Shown here in pieces: positions 34,901 through 49,900 of a stretch of 64,000 nucleotides of DNA. The stretch's first letter is position 1; every line of letters starts with the position of its first letter. Where the stretch lies: NCBI RefSeq assembly GCF_003350925.1, contig NZ_KZ857173.1:62001-126000 (forward strand), read 5' to 3'. A program made the translations under genes and the position numbers. The notes beneath the pieces are model-generated. The model had not been told where the DNA came from. It saw nothing but the letters and a program-made list of their open reading frames with translations, and ran no database searches. Source of the DNA: Dyella tabacisoli. Lineage in GTDB: Bacteria; Pseudomonadota; Gammaproteobacteria; Xanthomonadales; Rhodanobacteraceae.

Positions 34901-37900
34901 AAGTGCCTTAGGTCCGCAAACGTTCGACCTGCTTGCGGGCACGTATACATTGACCATACGTCCTACCGATGCCACGGCTGCGCATTTGTCGCTGTTGCTT
35001 GCCGACGCGGCGGCCGCAACCGCGTTGCAGAAAAACACTACGGTCAGCGATAGCGTGGCTCCCGGCAGCGCACGGGTGTACAGCTTCGATGGCGTCGCAG
35101 GTGAAAGTCTCAACGTTACGCCCATCGGCATCGGCACGTTGAGCGGTCAATGGACCCTGCTCGATCCGAACGGGCAAAGCTTGACCAGCGGCGACATCGC
35201 TACGACCGCCAGCCTCAATCTGTCGGTTAGCGGGCGCTATGTACTGGTGTGGAATACCAACACGTCCACCGATGCGACCCCGGTACCGTTCCAGTTTGCG
35301 ATCGACTCGGCCCAGCTCACTCTCGGCGCCTGGCTCACGCCGCAACAGCCGCAGAGCTACAGCTTCACCCTGCCCGCCGCGACCCATCTGCTGCTCGACA
35401 TCGGGCAGTTTGGCTATGGCTACTTTCCGTGGGCAATTACCCGCGATGGCCAGCAACTGTTCGGCAATAACCTGACCAATGCACAGCAAAGCGTTCCGCT
35501 TGAGCTTACCGCCGGCTCCTATCAATTCACCCTGCTGCCCTCGCCTTATGGCTTCAACAACTTAAAGCTTCGTCTGCTCGATCTCGGCAGCGCGACGCCA
35601 CTGATTCTGGGCGCGGCCACCAGCGGCAATACCATCGCGGGCGAAGCCGACGCCTATCGCTTTACCGCTCAGGCGGGTGATGCGGTGTCGCTGAGCAGCA
35701 GCGATACCAATTTCAACTGGTCGCTGTACGACGAGTTCGGTCACCTCGTAAAACAAGTGCAAAACGTCGGTTCGATCACCGCTCTGCCGCGCAGCGGCAC
35801 GTACTATCTGGTGCGCGATACGCAGGGCGACGGCACCACGACATCGCAGACGTTCAATTTCACGGTAACCGTCTCTCACGACTTACCCACGTTCACGGTC
35901 GGCCAGCCGGTTACCGGCCTGATCGAAAACGGCAACCTCAGCTATCGCTTCGACGTCGCCCAGGCCTCGACTCTGTGGTTCACCGCACTGAGTAGTTATC
36001 CCAACGTGCATGCGGATATCTACGATGCCCAAGGCGTGCTGGTTTACTCCGCCGATCCCATCGGCAGCCCGCCCAGCTTGAGCCGGGCGATGATTTTGCC
36101 GGCCGCCGGCAGCTACACGCTCAAGCTGAGCGATATCAATGGCTATACCGACGCACATCAAATCAATTTCATTCTGACGGATCTGGCTGCAGCCACGGCG
36201 ATTGCCTCCGATACGCTGACCACCGGCAACTATGTGCCAGCCAACGGCATCGTTGCCTATAAGTTCAGCCTGGCTCAGGCGGGCAATTTCGCATTCGACA
36301 CCGCAAACAATGTTTACGGCAACGGCATTCTGTCCTGGCGCCTGGTGTCGTCTTACGGTCAACAGATTGCGTCGGGGCGGATGAGCTACGAGGGTGCATC
36401 GCTGCCACTGGCTGCCGGCGACTATTTCCTCTTGCTCGATGGCGCTCAAGGCCAACAGTCGAACCCGATCAGCTATCACTTCGCGATCAATACCGGGCAG
36501 ACCGTATTGCCGCTCAATACGGTCATCAACGGCACGTTGCCGATCGGTGACGTACCCATCCGCTACAGCCTGCATCTGGATAGCTCCGGCGTGCTGGCCT
36601 TCGACAACCTCGGCTTGTCGACCACGACGACCTGGCGCCTGGAGGGTCCGAACGGCACCGTCTTCAATCAGCCGATGAAGACGAATTACTACTACAGCAA
36701 CTACTACAACTACGACTTTTCCGGCCTGCTTCCCGCCGGCGACTATGTGTTGACGATTGGCAGCACCGGCACCACGGCCGATCCATATAGCTTCCGCGTA
36801 CTGGACCCCAGCGCAGCCACGGCCGTTACCGTGGGAACACCGGTAAATGCCAGCATGGCGCCGATCAACGGCATGCAGCTTTACAGCTTCGACGTGCAGG
36901 CGGGCGGGCATTATTTCCTCGACGCGGTGCCGGGGGCGCTCAGCACGGTCTATGGCAGCGTACCCACCTGGACCCTGCTCGATTCGCTCGGCCGCACTAT
37001 CGTCAGCCAGCAGTCGATGGGCTATGAGTCGTCGCAGTGGAACAGCACGACCAACACGTACAACTATGTATTCAATGGCGGCGGTATCGACCTGGGCAAC
37101 CTGGCGGTAGGCGGTCGCTATACCTTGGTCTTGGCCGAACCGAATGCGGTGACCGGCCCATCGGCGAATGTCGCCTTCAACGTAGTCAAGCTACCGGATA
37201 GCCCGCCGGTCATTCTGGACACCTTGGTGGTCACGCCGGCACCGGACCTGACCGTCAATAGCGTCAGCGTCACGCCGGCCGGTACCTTGCAAACGGGTCA
37301 GACCGTCGATGTGCAATGGGTGGTCGAGAACCGCGGCGCCTTGCCGACCAACGGCAGTTGGAACGACCGCGTGGTGGTGCGCAATACCGCCACCGGAGTC
37401 ATCCTGGCCGATGTCACCCTGCCCTACGACGCCACCGATCCGGCGAATGGCCCGATGGCCGTGGGCGATGTACGCACCCGCCATGTACAGATACGTTTGC
37501 CCGATGGCGCGTTTGCCGCCGGCACGGTCAGCTTCACCGTGCTTACCGATTCGGACAATGTCATCAAGGAAAGCAATGCCAGCGGTACCGGCGAGAGCAA
37601 TAACTCCGGCAGCGTGAATGTCACGGTACAACTGGCGCCGTACGCCGACTTGGCCGTACAGAACTTCAAGCTCGATCCAGGCGGCAACTATCAACCTGGG
37701 CAGACCGTCAACGTTAGCTGGACCACCAGCAATCTCGGCAATATCGATGTTGCGCATGCATGGAGCGAGACGCTCGAAGTGCGCAACCTGTCCACCGGAA
37801 AAGTGGTGGCCACGGTAACGCTGCGCGACACCCTCGATCAGGGCGCATTGACCGCTGGCGGCAGTCGTCAGCGCGCGACCAGTTTCGCGTGGCCGACCGG

Positions 37901-40900
37901 CGTGGATGCCTCCGGCAATTTCTCGATTCGAGTGATTGCGGACAGCCTCAACGAGATTCCCGAGTCGAACGCGCAAGGCACCGGCAAGACCAACAACGTC
38001 GCCGAGATCGATCAAGCCGTCGGGCCCGATCTGCAAGTCAAGAATCTGCAAGTACTGAGCACCGGCATTCAGGCCGGCGGCATGGTCACGATTAGCTGGG
38101 AAGATTGGAACCTGGGTGCGAGCGCCACCGGCGTCGGCTTCAACGACCGCATCACCGTCACCGGTGTCGATTCCGGGCTGACCCTGCTCGATACCAGCAC
38201 GTTCTATGATCCGAGCGCACTGACCAACGGTCAGATGAATGGGCCGATCGGCGCAGGCGAACATCGTCTGCGCAGCTTTACCTTCCGTTTGCCCGATGGT
38301 CTACGCGGCACCGGCAATATCGGCATCACGGTGACCGCCGACGAAAACACCGCCGGCATCGGCGTGCTGTACGAAACCAATCTGACCCATGACGCCGAGA
38401 GCAACAACTCGGCGGCCACCGCCATGGTCTCCGCCGCGGTTCCCTATGCCGACCTGCAAGTAAGCAATGTCAGCGTGCCGCCCGCCGGCATCGGCGGCCA
38501 GCCGGTGAGCATTAGCTGGACGGTGAACAACCAGGGCCAGGCACCGACCAGCGCCGCGTGGAACGACGAGATCATCCTGAGCACCGACGGCGTTATCGGC
38601 AATGCCGACGACATTGTGATCGGCACGATCCGTCATAGCGGCGTATTAGCGGTGGGACAAAGCTATGCGCAGACGGCCATGGTCAATCTGCCGGTGCTGC
38701 CCGACGGGCATTACTTCATCGTGGTCCGCAGCGATGCGAATGCCGAGGTGCTCGAACCCGATACGCGCGCAGACAGCACCAGTGCGCTCAGTGCGATCAC
38801 GGTCGCCGCGCCATACGCCGATCTTGGCGTAGTCTCGGTCAATGCGCCGACTACCGCCTTGAGCGGCGAGAACGTGCGCGTTACCTGGACCGTCAACAAC
38901 ACCGGCAATGCGCCGACCAACCTGGCGCTATGGAACGACCGCGTGGTGCTGTCGCGCACCGGCATACCGTCGGCCGATGACATCGTACTGGCCGGCTCGG
39001 TGACCCATGCCGGCATTCTCGCGCAAGGCGACAGTTATACCGGCACCGCCACGCTGACCCTGCCGCGCGACCTGACCGGCGATTACTACATCCTGGTCAT
39101 CACCAATCTCAACAACCAAGTCATCGAGAACGGCCACACCGCGAACAATGCGCTCGCCAGCAGCGTGCCGTTGCATATCGCTCTGGCGCCGGTTCCCAAT
39201 CTGACCGTCACCGACGTCAATGGCCCCACCGTGGCGCGACCGGGCGATGCCGTCAGCCTTACCTATGTGGCGCACAACATCGGCAACGCCGATGCCATCG
39301 GCGCCTGGCGCGACCGCATTTACCTGGACGAAGGCAACGGCAACCTCGTCGAGGTCGCCAACCAGTTCTATACCGACGGCCTTGTCGTCGGTGGCACAGC
39401 CACCCGCACGGTCAATTTCAATCTGCCTGCAGGCATGGCCGAGGGCGTGTTCATGTGGGTCGTGCGCACCGATGCCGACAACAGCATCTATGAGCGTGAC
39501 GGCGAAAACGACAATGTGACGCGCGCAGCGAGTACGGTGACGATCGCTCGCCCGGATCTCGCCGTGACTGCAGTCAACGGACCGACCCTGTTGTCTTCGG
39601 GCAGCACGCTTCACGTGCAATGGAGCGTCAACAACCTTGGCGGCATCGCCAGCGGCAGTTGGGTCGACCAGGTATTCCTGTCGCACAACGGCAGCTTGCA
39701 GAAGATGGCCGAAGTGATTCACAGCGGTCCGCTGGCTACCGGCACGGGTTACGACGCCAGCGCCGATATCCAGCTACCGCTGGATGCCAACGGCGAATAC
39801 GAAATCGTCGTGGTCACCGACGCCGGGCGCGTGCTGGACGATCATTCGCGCGACAACAACACCGCCCAGCAAGCGTTGACGGTGCAACTGGCGCCCTACG
39901 CCGATCTTGCAGTGAGCGCCGTGCAGGCGCCGGCCACCTTGATCGCCGACCCGGCCACTTTGAACGTGAGCTGGACGGTGACCAATAACGGTACCGGTGC
40001 GGGCAACACGTCGGCCTGGGTCGATCGGGTCATTCTTTCGACCGATGGCGTGCTCGGCAACGGCGACGATATCGTGGTGGGCGAGGTGAGCCACAACGGC
40101 GCGCTGGCGGTCGGCGCCAGTTACAACGGCCAGCTCAGCGTGATGTTGCCGCCGGGGATGACCGGCCGCTACAAATTGTTCGTGGTCACCGATGCCACCA
40201 AGCTGGTATTCCAGAACGGCGCGACGGCAAACGACAGTGTGATGCTCGATCACAATGTCGACGTCATGCCCAAGCCGTATGCCGATCTGCAGGTGCAATC
40301 GGTTACCACCCAGGGCAACCCCATCAGTGGGCAATCCCTGCAGGTGAGCTGGAACATCATCAACAACGGCATCGGCATCACCGATACGTCGGAATGGTCC
40401 GACCAGGTGTGGCTGAGCAGTAATGCCGATGGCAGCGGCGTTATCGCGCAATTCGGCAGCGCCAACCATATCGGCCAGCTAGCCGTGGGCGATGCCTATG
40501 CGCGCAGCATCAATATCACCTTGCCGAACGGCATTCAGGGCAACTACTACATCAATGTTCGCACCGGCGGGCCGTTCGAATTCATTTACGGCGACAACGA
40601 TACCGGCCACAGCGTGGCGATTCCGGTGCAACTGGCGCCCTCGCCCGACCTGGTGGTGCAGTCGGTAAGCATGCCGAGCACCGCACTCGAAGGCTCGGTG
40701 GTCGATGTCGCCTGGACGGTGAACAACCAGGGCGCGGCCGATGCGGTCGGCCCCTGGGTCGATACGGTGAAATTGGTGCCGACCAGTGGTACCGGCGCAG
40801 CCATCGTGCTGGGCAATTTCACTTATGACCGGCCGCTCGCGCCGGGCATCAGCTATACCCGTACCGAACAGCTACGCCTGCCCTCGAAGATCGAGGGCCT

Positions 40901-43900
40901 GTATCGGCTTGAGGTCATTACGAACTCCAACCTTGGCGGCTCCGGCGCACAGGTTTACGAATACGGCAGCGCCGGCAACAACAATCTTTTCATTTCCAGC
41001 GACGTCACTCAGATCAGCTTGCAGAGTCGTCCCGACTTGCAAGTAGGCAGTGTGATCGTGCCCGCGCATGTCACGGCCGGCACCAATGTCGGCATTCAAT
41101 ACACCATCGAGAATCTGGGTGCGGCGCCGGCCAGCGGGCATTGGCGCGACAAAGTTTATCTGTCACTGAGCGGCACCCTCGACGGAACCGCGCAACTGGT
41201 CGGCGTGTTCGATAACGGCAGTGCCTTGGCGCCGACGGAGAGCTATTCCAATATCAGCGGCACGATTGATGTGCCGCTGCAGTTCCGTGGCGACGCCTAT
41301 CTCATCGTGGTGACCGATGCAGACAATGTCATCGACGAATACCCGAACGAGAACAACAACATCAAGGCGGCCCACTTCTATGTGGACCCGGTGCCATTCG
41401 CCGATCTAGTGACCAGCAATGTGGTTGCGCCCGACCAGGCCGTGCACGGCGCCAGCATCGACGTGCGCTACAAAGTCAGCAACCTCGGCAGCGCCACCAC
41501 GCGCGGCCTTACCGCCGACGTCAATAGCTGGACCGATACGGTATGGCTGGCTAAAGACCCGCGCCGTCCCGGCGCCAACAAGGGCGATGTGCTGCTGGGT
41601 TCGACCGTGCACACGGGCAACTTGGCGGTAGGCGACAACTATCTGGGCGACCTGCAAGTCACCATCCCGGACGACACCTTCAGCGGTCAGTACTACATCA
41701 CCGTGTGGAGTAATGCCTACGGCACCATCCTGCAAGACACGCTGGCCTCCAACATCAATCCAGACGACCCCAACCAGGTCAACAACGACAATTACAAGGG
41801 CCGGCCGATCAGCGTGCTCGGCATCACGCCACCGGACCTGGCGGTAACTCAGGTCACTGCTCCGAGCACGATCGATGCCGGCGGCAACCTTAGCTTCAGC
41901 TATAGCGTGCAGAACCAGGGCGACCTGTTCACCGGGCAATGGACCGACACCGTCTATGTCGCCGACAACGCCGATCTGAGCCTGGCGACCAAGATCTGGA
42001 CTATCGCCAGCTACACGCAAAGCCGCACGCTCAACAACGGCGAGAAGTACAGCGTCAATCAAACCGTGCAATTGGCGCCGTCGATCACCGGCCGCTACGT
42101 GGTCGTGAAAACCGATGCGTACAACCAGCTACGCGAGCTCAGCAAGGCCAACAACACCAATGCGGTCGCCGCCAATGTGCTGCCGCATCCGGCCGATCTG
42201 CAAGTCACTGCCGTGCAATGCCAGCCGCAGAATTTCTCCGGCGAACTGACGCCGATTACCTGGACGGTGACCAATCGCGGCGAAACGGTTTGGCCGGGGA
42301 CGACGGGCTGGATCGATTCGGTCTACATCAGCACCGATCCGGTGCTGATCCCGAGCCGCGCCACCGCGCTGGGCGCGTTCACGCATTACAACGTGAACGG
42401 CCTGGCCGCCGGCGCCAGCTACACCATGACCGCCAATGTGCAGTTGCCGCCTGGAACCAACGGCCGCTACTACATCTACGTGGTTACCGACGCCGCCAAT
42501 GACAACAACAGCCTGGCGACACCGGCGCCCACGCTCAGGCCCAGGCCGGCCGACGAAGGCCTTAACGGCGGCATCAATGACTCGCAGCTCGCCTTCTACG
42601 GCATCTCGGCTTATGAAGGTGCCCTCAATAACAACAATATCGGCAGCGGCGCGCTGGATATCACCTACCGCGAAGCCGATCTGCAGATCGACAGCATCAA
42701 CATTTCCAATCCGCAGCCGCAATCGGGCGATCTGGTGACGCTGACCTGGACGGTGACCAATCGCGGCAACCGCGCCACCCGAGTCAGCCAATGGGCGGAC
42801 GGCGTGTATTTGTCCAACGATGCTTCGCTGGACGTCACCGACTATCCGCTGATCGAGGGTACGCAATACGACAACCCAGGCCGGGTGCAGGCGATTTCGC
42901 TGACCGATGCCAACGGCAATCCGCGCTTCTTGCAGGCAGGCGAGTCGTATACGCAGTCCGCCACCTTCCATTTGCCGCAATCGATCAGCGGCAACTTCCA
43001 TGTGATCGTCAAAACCGATACATCGACTGTGAAGGACTGGTACTTCAGCGAGCCCAGTTCGATCCGCAGCGGTCTGGACGTCGTCACGGGCGACGGCCCC
43101 GGCGCGGTGCTGGAGTTCCAGAACGAAGGCAACAACGTTGCCTCGATCCCCTTGCCGATCACCCTGGCCACACCGCCTGATTTGCAGGTGTCGCAGGTTA
43201 CCGCGCCGGTGTCCGTCGTCGCCGGGCAAAGCTTTACCGTTGACTATCACGTCATCAACGCAGGCGGCGCCACGCCCAGCGATCAAAGCCAGTGGAGCGA
43301 CCTGGTCTATCTTTCTCGCGACCGCTTCCTGGACGTCAACCAGGATCGCTATCTGGGTTATCTCTCGCACACCGGCGGACTTGCGGCAGGCACTGGCTAC
43401 GACGGCCGCTTCACCGTCACCGCGCCGCGCGATCTGGATGGCCCTTATTACGTTTTCGTCATCACCGATCCGGCCAACGCATTCGGCAACGGCCCGTATG
43501 GTCAGGTGCTGGAATTTGGCAACGACCAGAACAATGCCACCGCCGCCGTGCAGCCGATGCTGGTGCAGACGCCGCCGCCGGCCGACCTCAAGGCCACCAA
43601 CGTCACCGTGCCGCCGCATGCCAATGTCGGCGACCCGGTCACCGTGACCTACACCATCATCAATGACTCCACCAACCCGGCCTACGGCCAGTGGACCGAC
43701 GCGGTTTATCTGTCGCAGAACAACACCTGGAGCATCAACGACATTCTGCTGGGCAAGGTCGCGCACGTCGGCGATCTCGCCGGCGGCGCGAGCTACAACG
43801 GCACGCTCACCGCCAAGCTGCCGCCGCTGAAGGACGGCAACTGGCGCATCATCGTGCGCCCGGATCTTTATAACGAAGTGTTCGAGGGCGCGATTACCTA

Positions 43901-46900
43901 TGGCCCCAACGGCCTGGTCATGGCACCGGGCGAAGCGAACAATCTCACCGCGTCGGCCGCCACCATCCAGACCCAGGTACCGCCGCTGGGTATCGCCAAC
44001 CCATTGCAAACGGTGCTCTCCGCCGGCGATGTGCAGTTGTACAAAATCACTGTAGCCGCTGGCCAGACACTGCGCGTCCTGCTCGACTCCAGCGCGGCCA
44101 TCGGCGACAACGAGCTGTACATCCGCTATGGCGATATTCCCACCACGTTCGCCTACGACGCGTCTTACAGCAACGCGTCATCCGCCAATCAGCAAGCGTT
44201 GATCCCAAGCACCCAGGCCGGCGACTACTACGTACTGGTGCGTGCCCGCAGTGGCAACGCCGTGCCGGTGACGCTGCGTGCCGATCTGTTGCCGCTGTCG
44301 ATCACCAAGGTGACACCGGACAACGGCGGCGTCAGCGATGACGCGCATCGTTGGGTCACGCTGGATATTTACGGCTCCAGTTTCCAGGCCGGCGCCATCG
44401 TGAAGCTCTCGCGTCCAGGCGTCTACGAGGCCGAGCCAGATCGCTGGCAAGTACTCGATGCCACGCATATCCGTGCGATTTTCGATACCCGCGCGTTCCC
44501 GCTCGGCTTGTACGACGTGAGCGTTATCAACCCGAACGGGCAAAGCGTCACCGAGGCGGATCGTTATCTGGTTCAGCGCGGTATCCAGGACGATGTCACC
44601 ATCGGCATCGGCGGACCGCGCAATCTCAATCCGGGCGACAGCGCCACTTATACGGTTTCGCTACAAAGCCTGACCAATGTCGACACGCCCTACGTGCGCT
44701 TCGACATTGGCGCGGCGGAAATGGGCTACAACCAGTACCTGTTGGGTGGGCTGAACCTGCCTTATGCATTGTTCGGCTCGAACGTCGGCGGCTCGCCATT
44801 CGGCGATAGCAGCACTGCGCCGGCGAATACTCAGGCCTACGGCCAAACGCCCAGCACGCAATCGCGTACGGATATTCCGTGGGCATCGCTGGATGGCACG
44901 CTCAATACCAGCGGCTACAACCTGGCCCCCGGTTATGCCTTCGACGTCGCCGCGCATGGCTTCGTCGGCATGAGTTTCCGTCTGCAGACCTATCCCGGTT
45001 TCACCGCATGGCTCAACAGGGATTTCGACGGGCTGCGCGATGCGCTCTACGCCACCCATCCCGATTGGAAAGCACAGGGCATTCTCGACGGTGGCGTCAG
45101 TGGCCTGGACAAGATCTCGGCAGGGCTGACGGCGAGATTCCTGTCGCCGGACCCCGAGGATCGGCTGAGCAAGCTCGAAGCGCTGTCCGAGTCGTTCCAG
45201 ATGAATGTGGTGGCCGCCGCTACCGCACTCACGCGCGATGAATTCGTCGCCGAACAAACCGCCTATGCCATGCGTTTGCGCACGGCGATACTGGCCGACG
45301 CCAGTGCGCCGAGCAATCTGGCGGTGTTGGCCGCGAATGCTTCGCAATGGGTCAACGGCTGGTTGGCCGCGCTGCAGACCGCAGGCATGTTGCTGCCTGC
45401 CGATCAGGCGCCGCCGATTACCACCAACCCGCAAGTCGTCAGCCTCAATGCCACGTTGGCGGCAGGCATCCTGTTGTCCAAGGGCGGCGACAATTACCGC
45501 ACACAGGCCGACATCCTCGGCTTCTTCAACAAAGTGCAACAGTGGTATGGCGATACCGCGCGCTATTCGGGCGATCCCAATGCAGCCAAGGGGCCGATCG
45601 ATCATTACGAAGAGCGCCACACCGACGAGGGCGACAGCATCGAAGTGCCGGTGCCGAGCCTGGCTAACCCGGCGGACTACGATCAACATGCCGGTCGCAC
45701 GCTGCAATTTGAAAACTTCCAGATCTTCGTCGGCGGCCGCGCCGAATTGGAGTATCTGCGCCAACAAGGCCTGCTCGACGATCAGTTCAATCCGCTGCCC
45801 GGCAAGAGCCTGAACCTCGCGCAGTATTTGCAATTGGTGGCGCAACAAAAGGGCGTCGCCAATACGGCGATCAGCGTGCAAGGTCCGCAAGGCAGCGCCG
45901 TGGCAACCGACGGCAGTGTCTATGTGCCGGCGGCAACGCCGCTGCCCTACACCTTTGCCTTCGGTAACCCCGGCAAACAAGGTGTCGGTCAGATTCGTAT
46001 CGTCACCCAGCTCGATCCCAGCTTCGATCCGCGCTCGCTGCGCCTGGGCGACTTGAAGATCGGCGACATCAATATCCACGTGCCGGCGGACCGCTCCAAC
46101 TTCCAGGCCGATTTCGACTTCAGCGGCAGCAAGGGCTATATCCTGCGCGTCAGTGCGGGTATCGATGCCGAATCACGTATCGCGACCTGGTTGCTGCAGG
46201 CCATCGATCCGTCCACCGGCGAGGTCATGCAAGACCTCAGCCGTGCCCTGCTGGCGCCGTTGCAGAACAGCACCGCGCAGCAAGGCGGCTTCGTCAGCTT
46301 CACCGTGGCCGCGGCAGATGGCGCCGTATCGGGTGCGCATATCCAGACCCAGGCGCGCATCTTCTTTGACGGTGCGCCGCCGATCGACAGCTCCATCCTC
46401 AAGACCACCCTGGACAGCAAGGCGCCGACCACCACGGTGACAGTCACTTCGCTGGGCAACAACGCCCAAGGAGCGCCTACCTTCGACGTCAAGTGGAACG
46501 CGCAGGATGACGCCAGCGGTATCCGCTTCGTCACCGTCTACGTCGCCACCAATGGCGGCGACTTCAAGATCTGGCAGCGCCAGGTCGATCCGAGCCAGAG
46601 CGAGGCGGTGTTCACCGGCGAGGCCGGTAGCCATTACGAATTCCTTGCTGTCGCTACCGACAAGGCCGGCAACCGCGAAGCAGCCCTGGTCACCAACGCG
46701 GTGCTGCCCGACGACGGCGCGCGGCAAAAAGTACTCGATGGCCTTGGCGTCACACCGGGCGTGGATCAGAGTGCGACAGTGCCGCAGGCACCGGTCGATC
46801 GTCAGTACCCCAACAACCCGCTGTTCCAGCAATCGACCCAGCTATTGCCGGGCCAGGTGGCCAGCGTGGGCGCGGGCGATCTGAAGAACGTACTCGCCCC

Positions 46901-49900
46901 GTTCGCGGCGCGCGGTTTCGCCGATGGCTTTGCCACGGGTGCGGCCGATATCGGCGCGATGGCGATGGTGGAGCTGGCCGATCACAGCGTGCTGGTCAGT
47001 GCCGGTGCGCAGCGCAACGAGGTTTACCGCTACAGCAAAGACGGCGGCCACAGCACCACGCCGTTGTTCACGCTCGATTCGCCGGTACTCGACATGGCGG
47101 TCGATACGCTTGGCCAGCTATGGGTGATGACCGGCAACGAACTACTCCAGGTCGACGCCAATAGCGGTGCCATCGTGCGCCGCCTCCAGGGCCCGAATCA
47201 GCAACCGCTGACGCATGCCTTGGCGATCCAGCCAGGTACCGGCGACATCTTTGTGTCCGACGCCAGCGGTATCGAAGTGTTTCATCCGAATCAGGCCGAT
47301 CCGAATCTGGCCTGGCAGCATTTCAGCAATACCCGCGTGGGTGATCTCGCCTTTGGTCCAGACGGCCGTCTGTGGGGCGTGCGCTGGACCGGCAGCGATA
47401 TCACCGCGGCCGACCCGAATGGCACTACCGATATCGTCAGCTTCCCGATGAGCGGCATCACGCTTGGCCGGGCCGAACTCGAATACCGCTTGACCGGTGT
47501 CGTCGACAGCATCGCCTTCGGTGCAGCCGGCACCTCGCTGGATGGCTTGCTGATCGCTTCCGGCGGTTTGCCCCAGCATGTGCAGGTGGCCGGCGTTCCC
47601 GACACCACCCATGGCTCGTCCGTATGGATGATCGAGCTGCAGTCGCGGCGCGTATTACAGCTAGCCGGCGGCGGTACCCAAGGCGAAGCGCTGCTGACCA
47701 CCGCCGATGGCCGCATCCTGGTCGCACAGACTAATCACATTGATGAACTGGCGCCGGCACATGCTCCCAAGGTACTCGCCACCAGCGTTCCCGACGGCGC
47801 ACTCGTGCCCTTGCCGCTAGGGCAGATTGCAGTGCAATTCGATCAGGCGATGTGGTTGGGCAGCGATGCGCAATCGGCGCTTAGCGATGCCTCCTGCGTG
47901 CTCGACGCACAAAACTACACGCTGCTCTCCAGCGACACCGGCGCCACGGCGATCACACCCAAGAGCGTGCGTTGGGATGCGGTGACGCACACCGCCTATC
48001 TCGACGTCAACGGCCTGCCGGCCGGCCACTACCAACTGACCATCAGCGGCAATCTGCGCAGCAGCACGCAACTGCGCATCGGCCAGGATACGGTGAGCGG
48101 TTTCACCGCCTTGCTCGATATGAGTTCGCAGGTGCATCTGACCTTCGGCAACACCCGTGCGGATGTCAGCACCGGTGCGGTCAGCTATGACGTCAGCCTG
48201 ACCAATATCGGCACCGACGATCTGCACGGGCCGTTGATGTTGCTGCTCGATCCGGGCATGTACTTCGGCAGCAGCATCGTGGGCGCCACCCAAGGCACGG
48301 GCGACCAGGCCAATCTATGGGTACTCGATCTCACTGCCGCGTTGCAGGCACTCGGCGGCAAACTCGCTGTAGGCGTGACACTCGCCCATCAGACCATCAG
48401 CGTAGTGCCGGCTAGTCATTTCGGTGGCCCGGGCGGCCTGGCCGATCTGGCCAAATTCAATCTCGGCCATGGCATCTACGCGGTGCCGTTGGCTAACTTG
48501 CCCCCTACCATCGGGCTAGTAGTGCCACCAGCGCCCGTAAGTGTCGATGACGGTAGCGGTAGTGACGACAATATCGGCGACCCCGTCGGCAACGGTGATC
48601 CGGTTGGCGCTACGATCGACTACAACGCCAACACCTTCAGTGCACCAGCGACCGTCGGTCAAAACTGGACCGCGCAAGTCGATGCCACCGACAGCGACGG
48701 CACCTTGTTCTATTGGCAAGTCGTGCAGGCGCCCGCCGGATTCACTTTGACTCCGCCCAGCAGCTATACCACCGCTGCCGATGGCACTTACCACTCCACC
48801 GCCACGCTGAGCTGGACGCCCGATGCAAACGCCTCGACCGACAGTGTGGTCGTGCTGCGTGTACAAGATAGCCGTGGCGGTGTCGCCATGCGCACGCTGC
48901 ATCTGCCGGTGATCCATGGCAACCACGTGCCGACGCTGGCCGCGCAAGGCAATGTGACGCTGAACGAAGGTCAATCCCTTTCATTGCCGCTGAGCGCAGC
49001 CGATGCCGATGGCGATGTACTGACGCTCAGCGTGAGTAACCTGCCGCCCGGCGCCGTCTTTGACGCTCGCACCGGTACGCTCAATTGGACGCCTACCTAC
49101 GACCAGGCCGGCACTTACAGCAATGTCACCGTCACCGTCAGCGATGGCAAGAGCACGGTCAGTGAACAATTTGATATCGTCGTCAAGCAAGCCTGGGCAA
49201 AGCCTGTGCTGGCTCCTGTCAATGCGCAGACGCTGCGTGAAGGCGATGCTTTTGCCTTGCAACTATCCGGCAGCATGCCTGGTGGCTTGCAGCGCGCCGA
49301 TGGCTCGGTGGTGAAACTGAGCTATACGGTTGCCTCGTTACCCGGTGGCATGAACCTAAACAGCGATACCGGTTGGCTGAGCTGGACACCAGGCTATGAC
49401 CAGCACGGCAACTACAGTGTGCAAGTTACGCTGACGGCTACGTGCACCTTGCCTACCGGCGAAACGGTAGTCACCAGCACGCAGCAGATCGTTCAACTGA
49501 ATGTGCTCAATGCCAACGGCGCGCCTAGATTCGATGCCAATCTTGGTAGCCCGTGGAACCTGCTTGAAGGCCAGCCACTGCAGATCAGTGTGTTCGCGTT
49601 TGACCCTGACAATCCCGGTTTTGCACCCAAGATCCGTCTGTCACCCAATGCCCAGCCGGTCGATCAGGGCAGCAGCACCGCGCCCACGGTGACCTATCAA
49701 GTCATTGGCTTGCCGCAAGGTGCGACCTTCGACCCTGACACGTTGCAGATTATCTGGACCCCTGGTTACAACCAGGCCGGTACATATCACGTCACTGTCA
49801 TCGCGACGGATGATGGCGACGGCACCGGCACACCGGCGGTTACCCAGGTAACGATCCCGATCATCGTGGCCAATAGCAATCGTGCGCCGGTTATCGCACC

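Noticed and set aside
42129-44009. Long minus-strand open frame (626 codons), with others at 49641-51770, 61524-62822, 35883-36911 and similar
   Set aside because: They lie opposite the giant gene in a fixed phase, contain low-complexity Arg/Gly/Ala/Val/Ile-rich sequence, match no family and lack start signals. They are by-products of the GC-rich codon use of the real gene.
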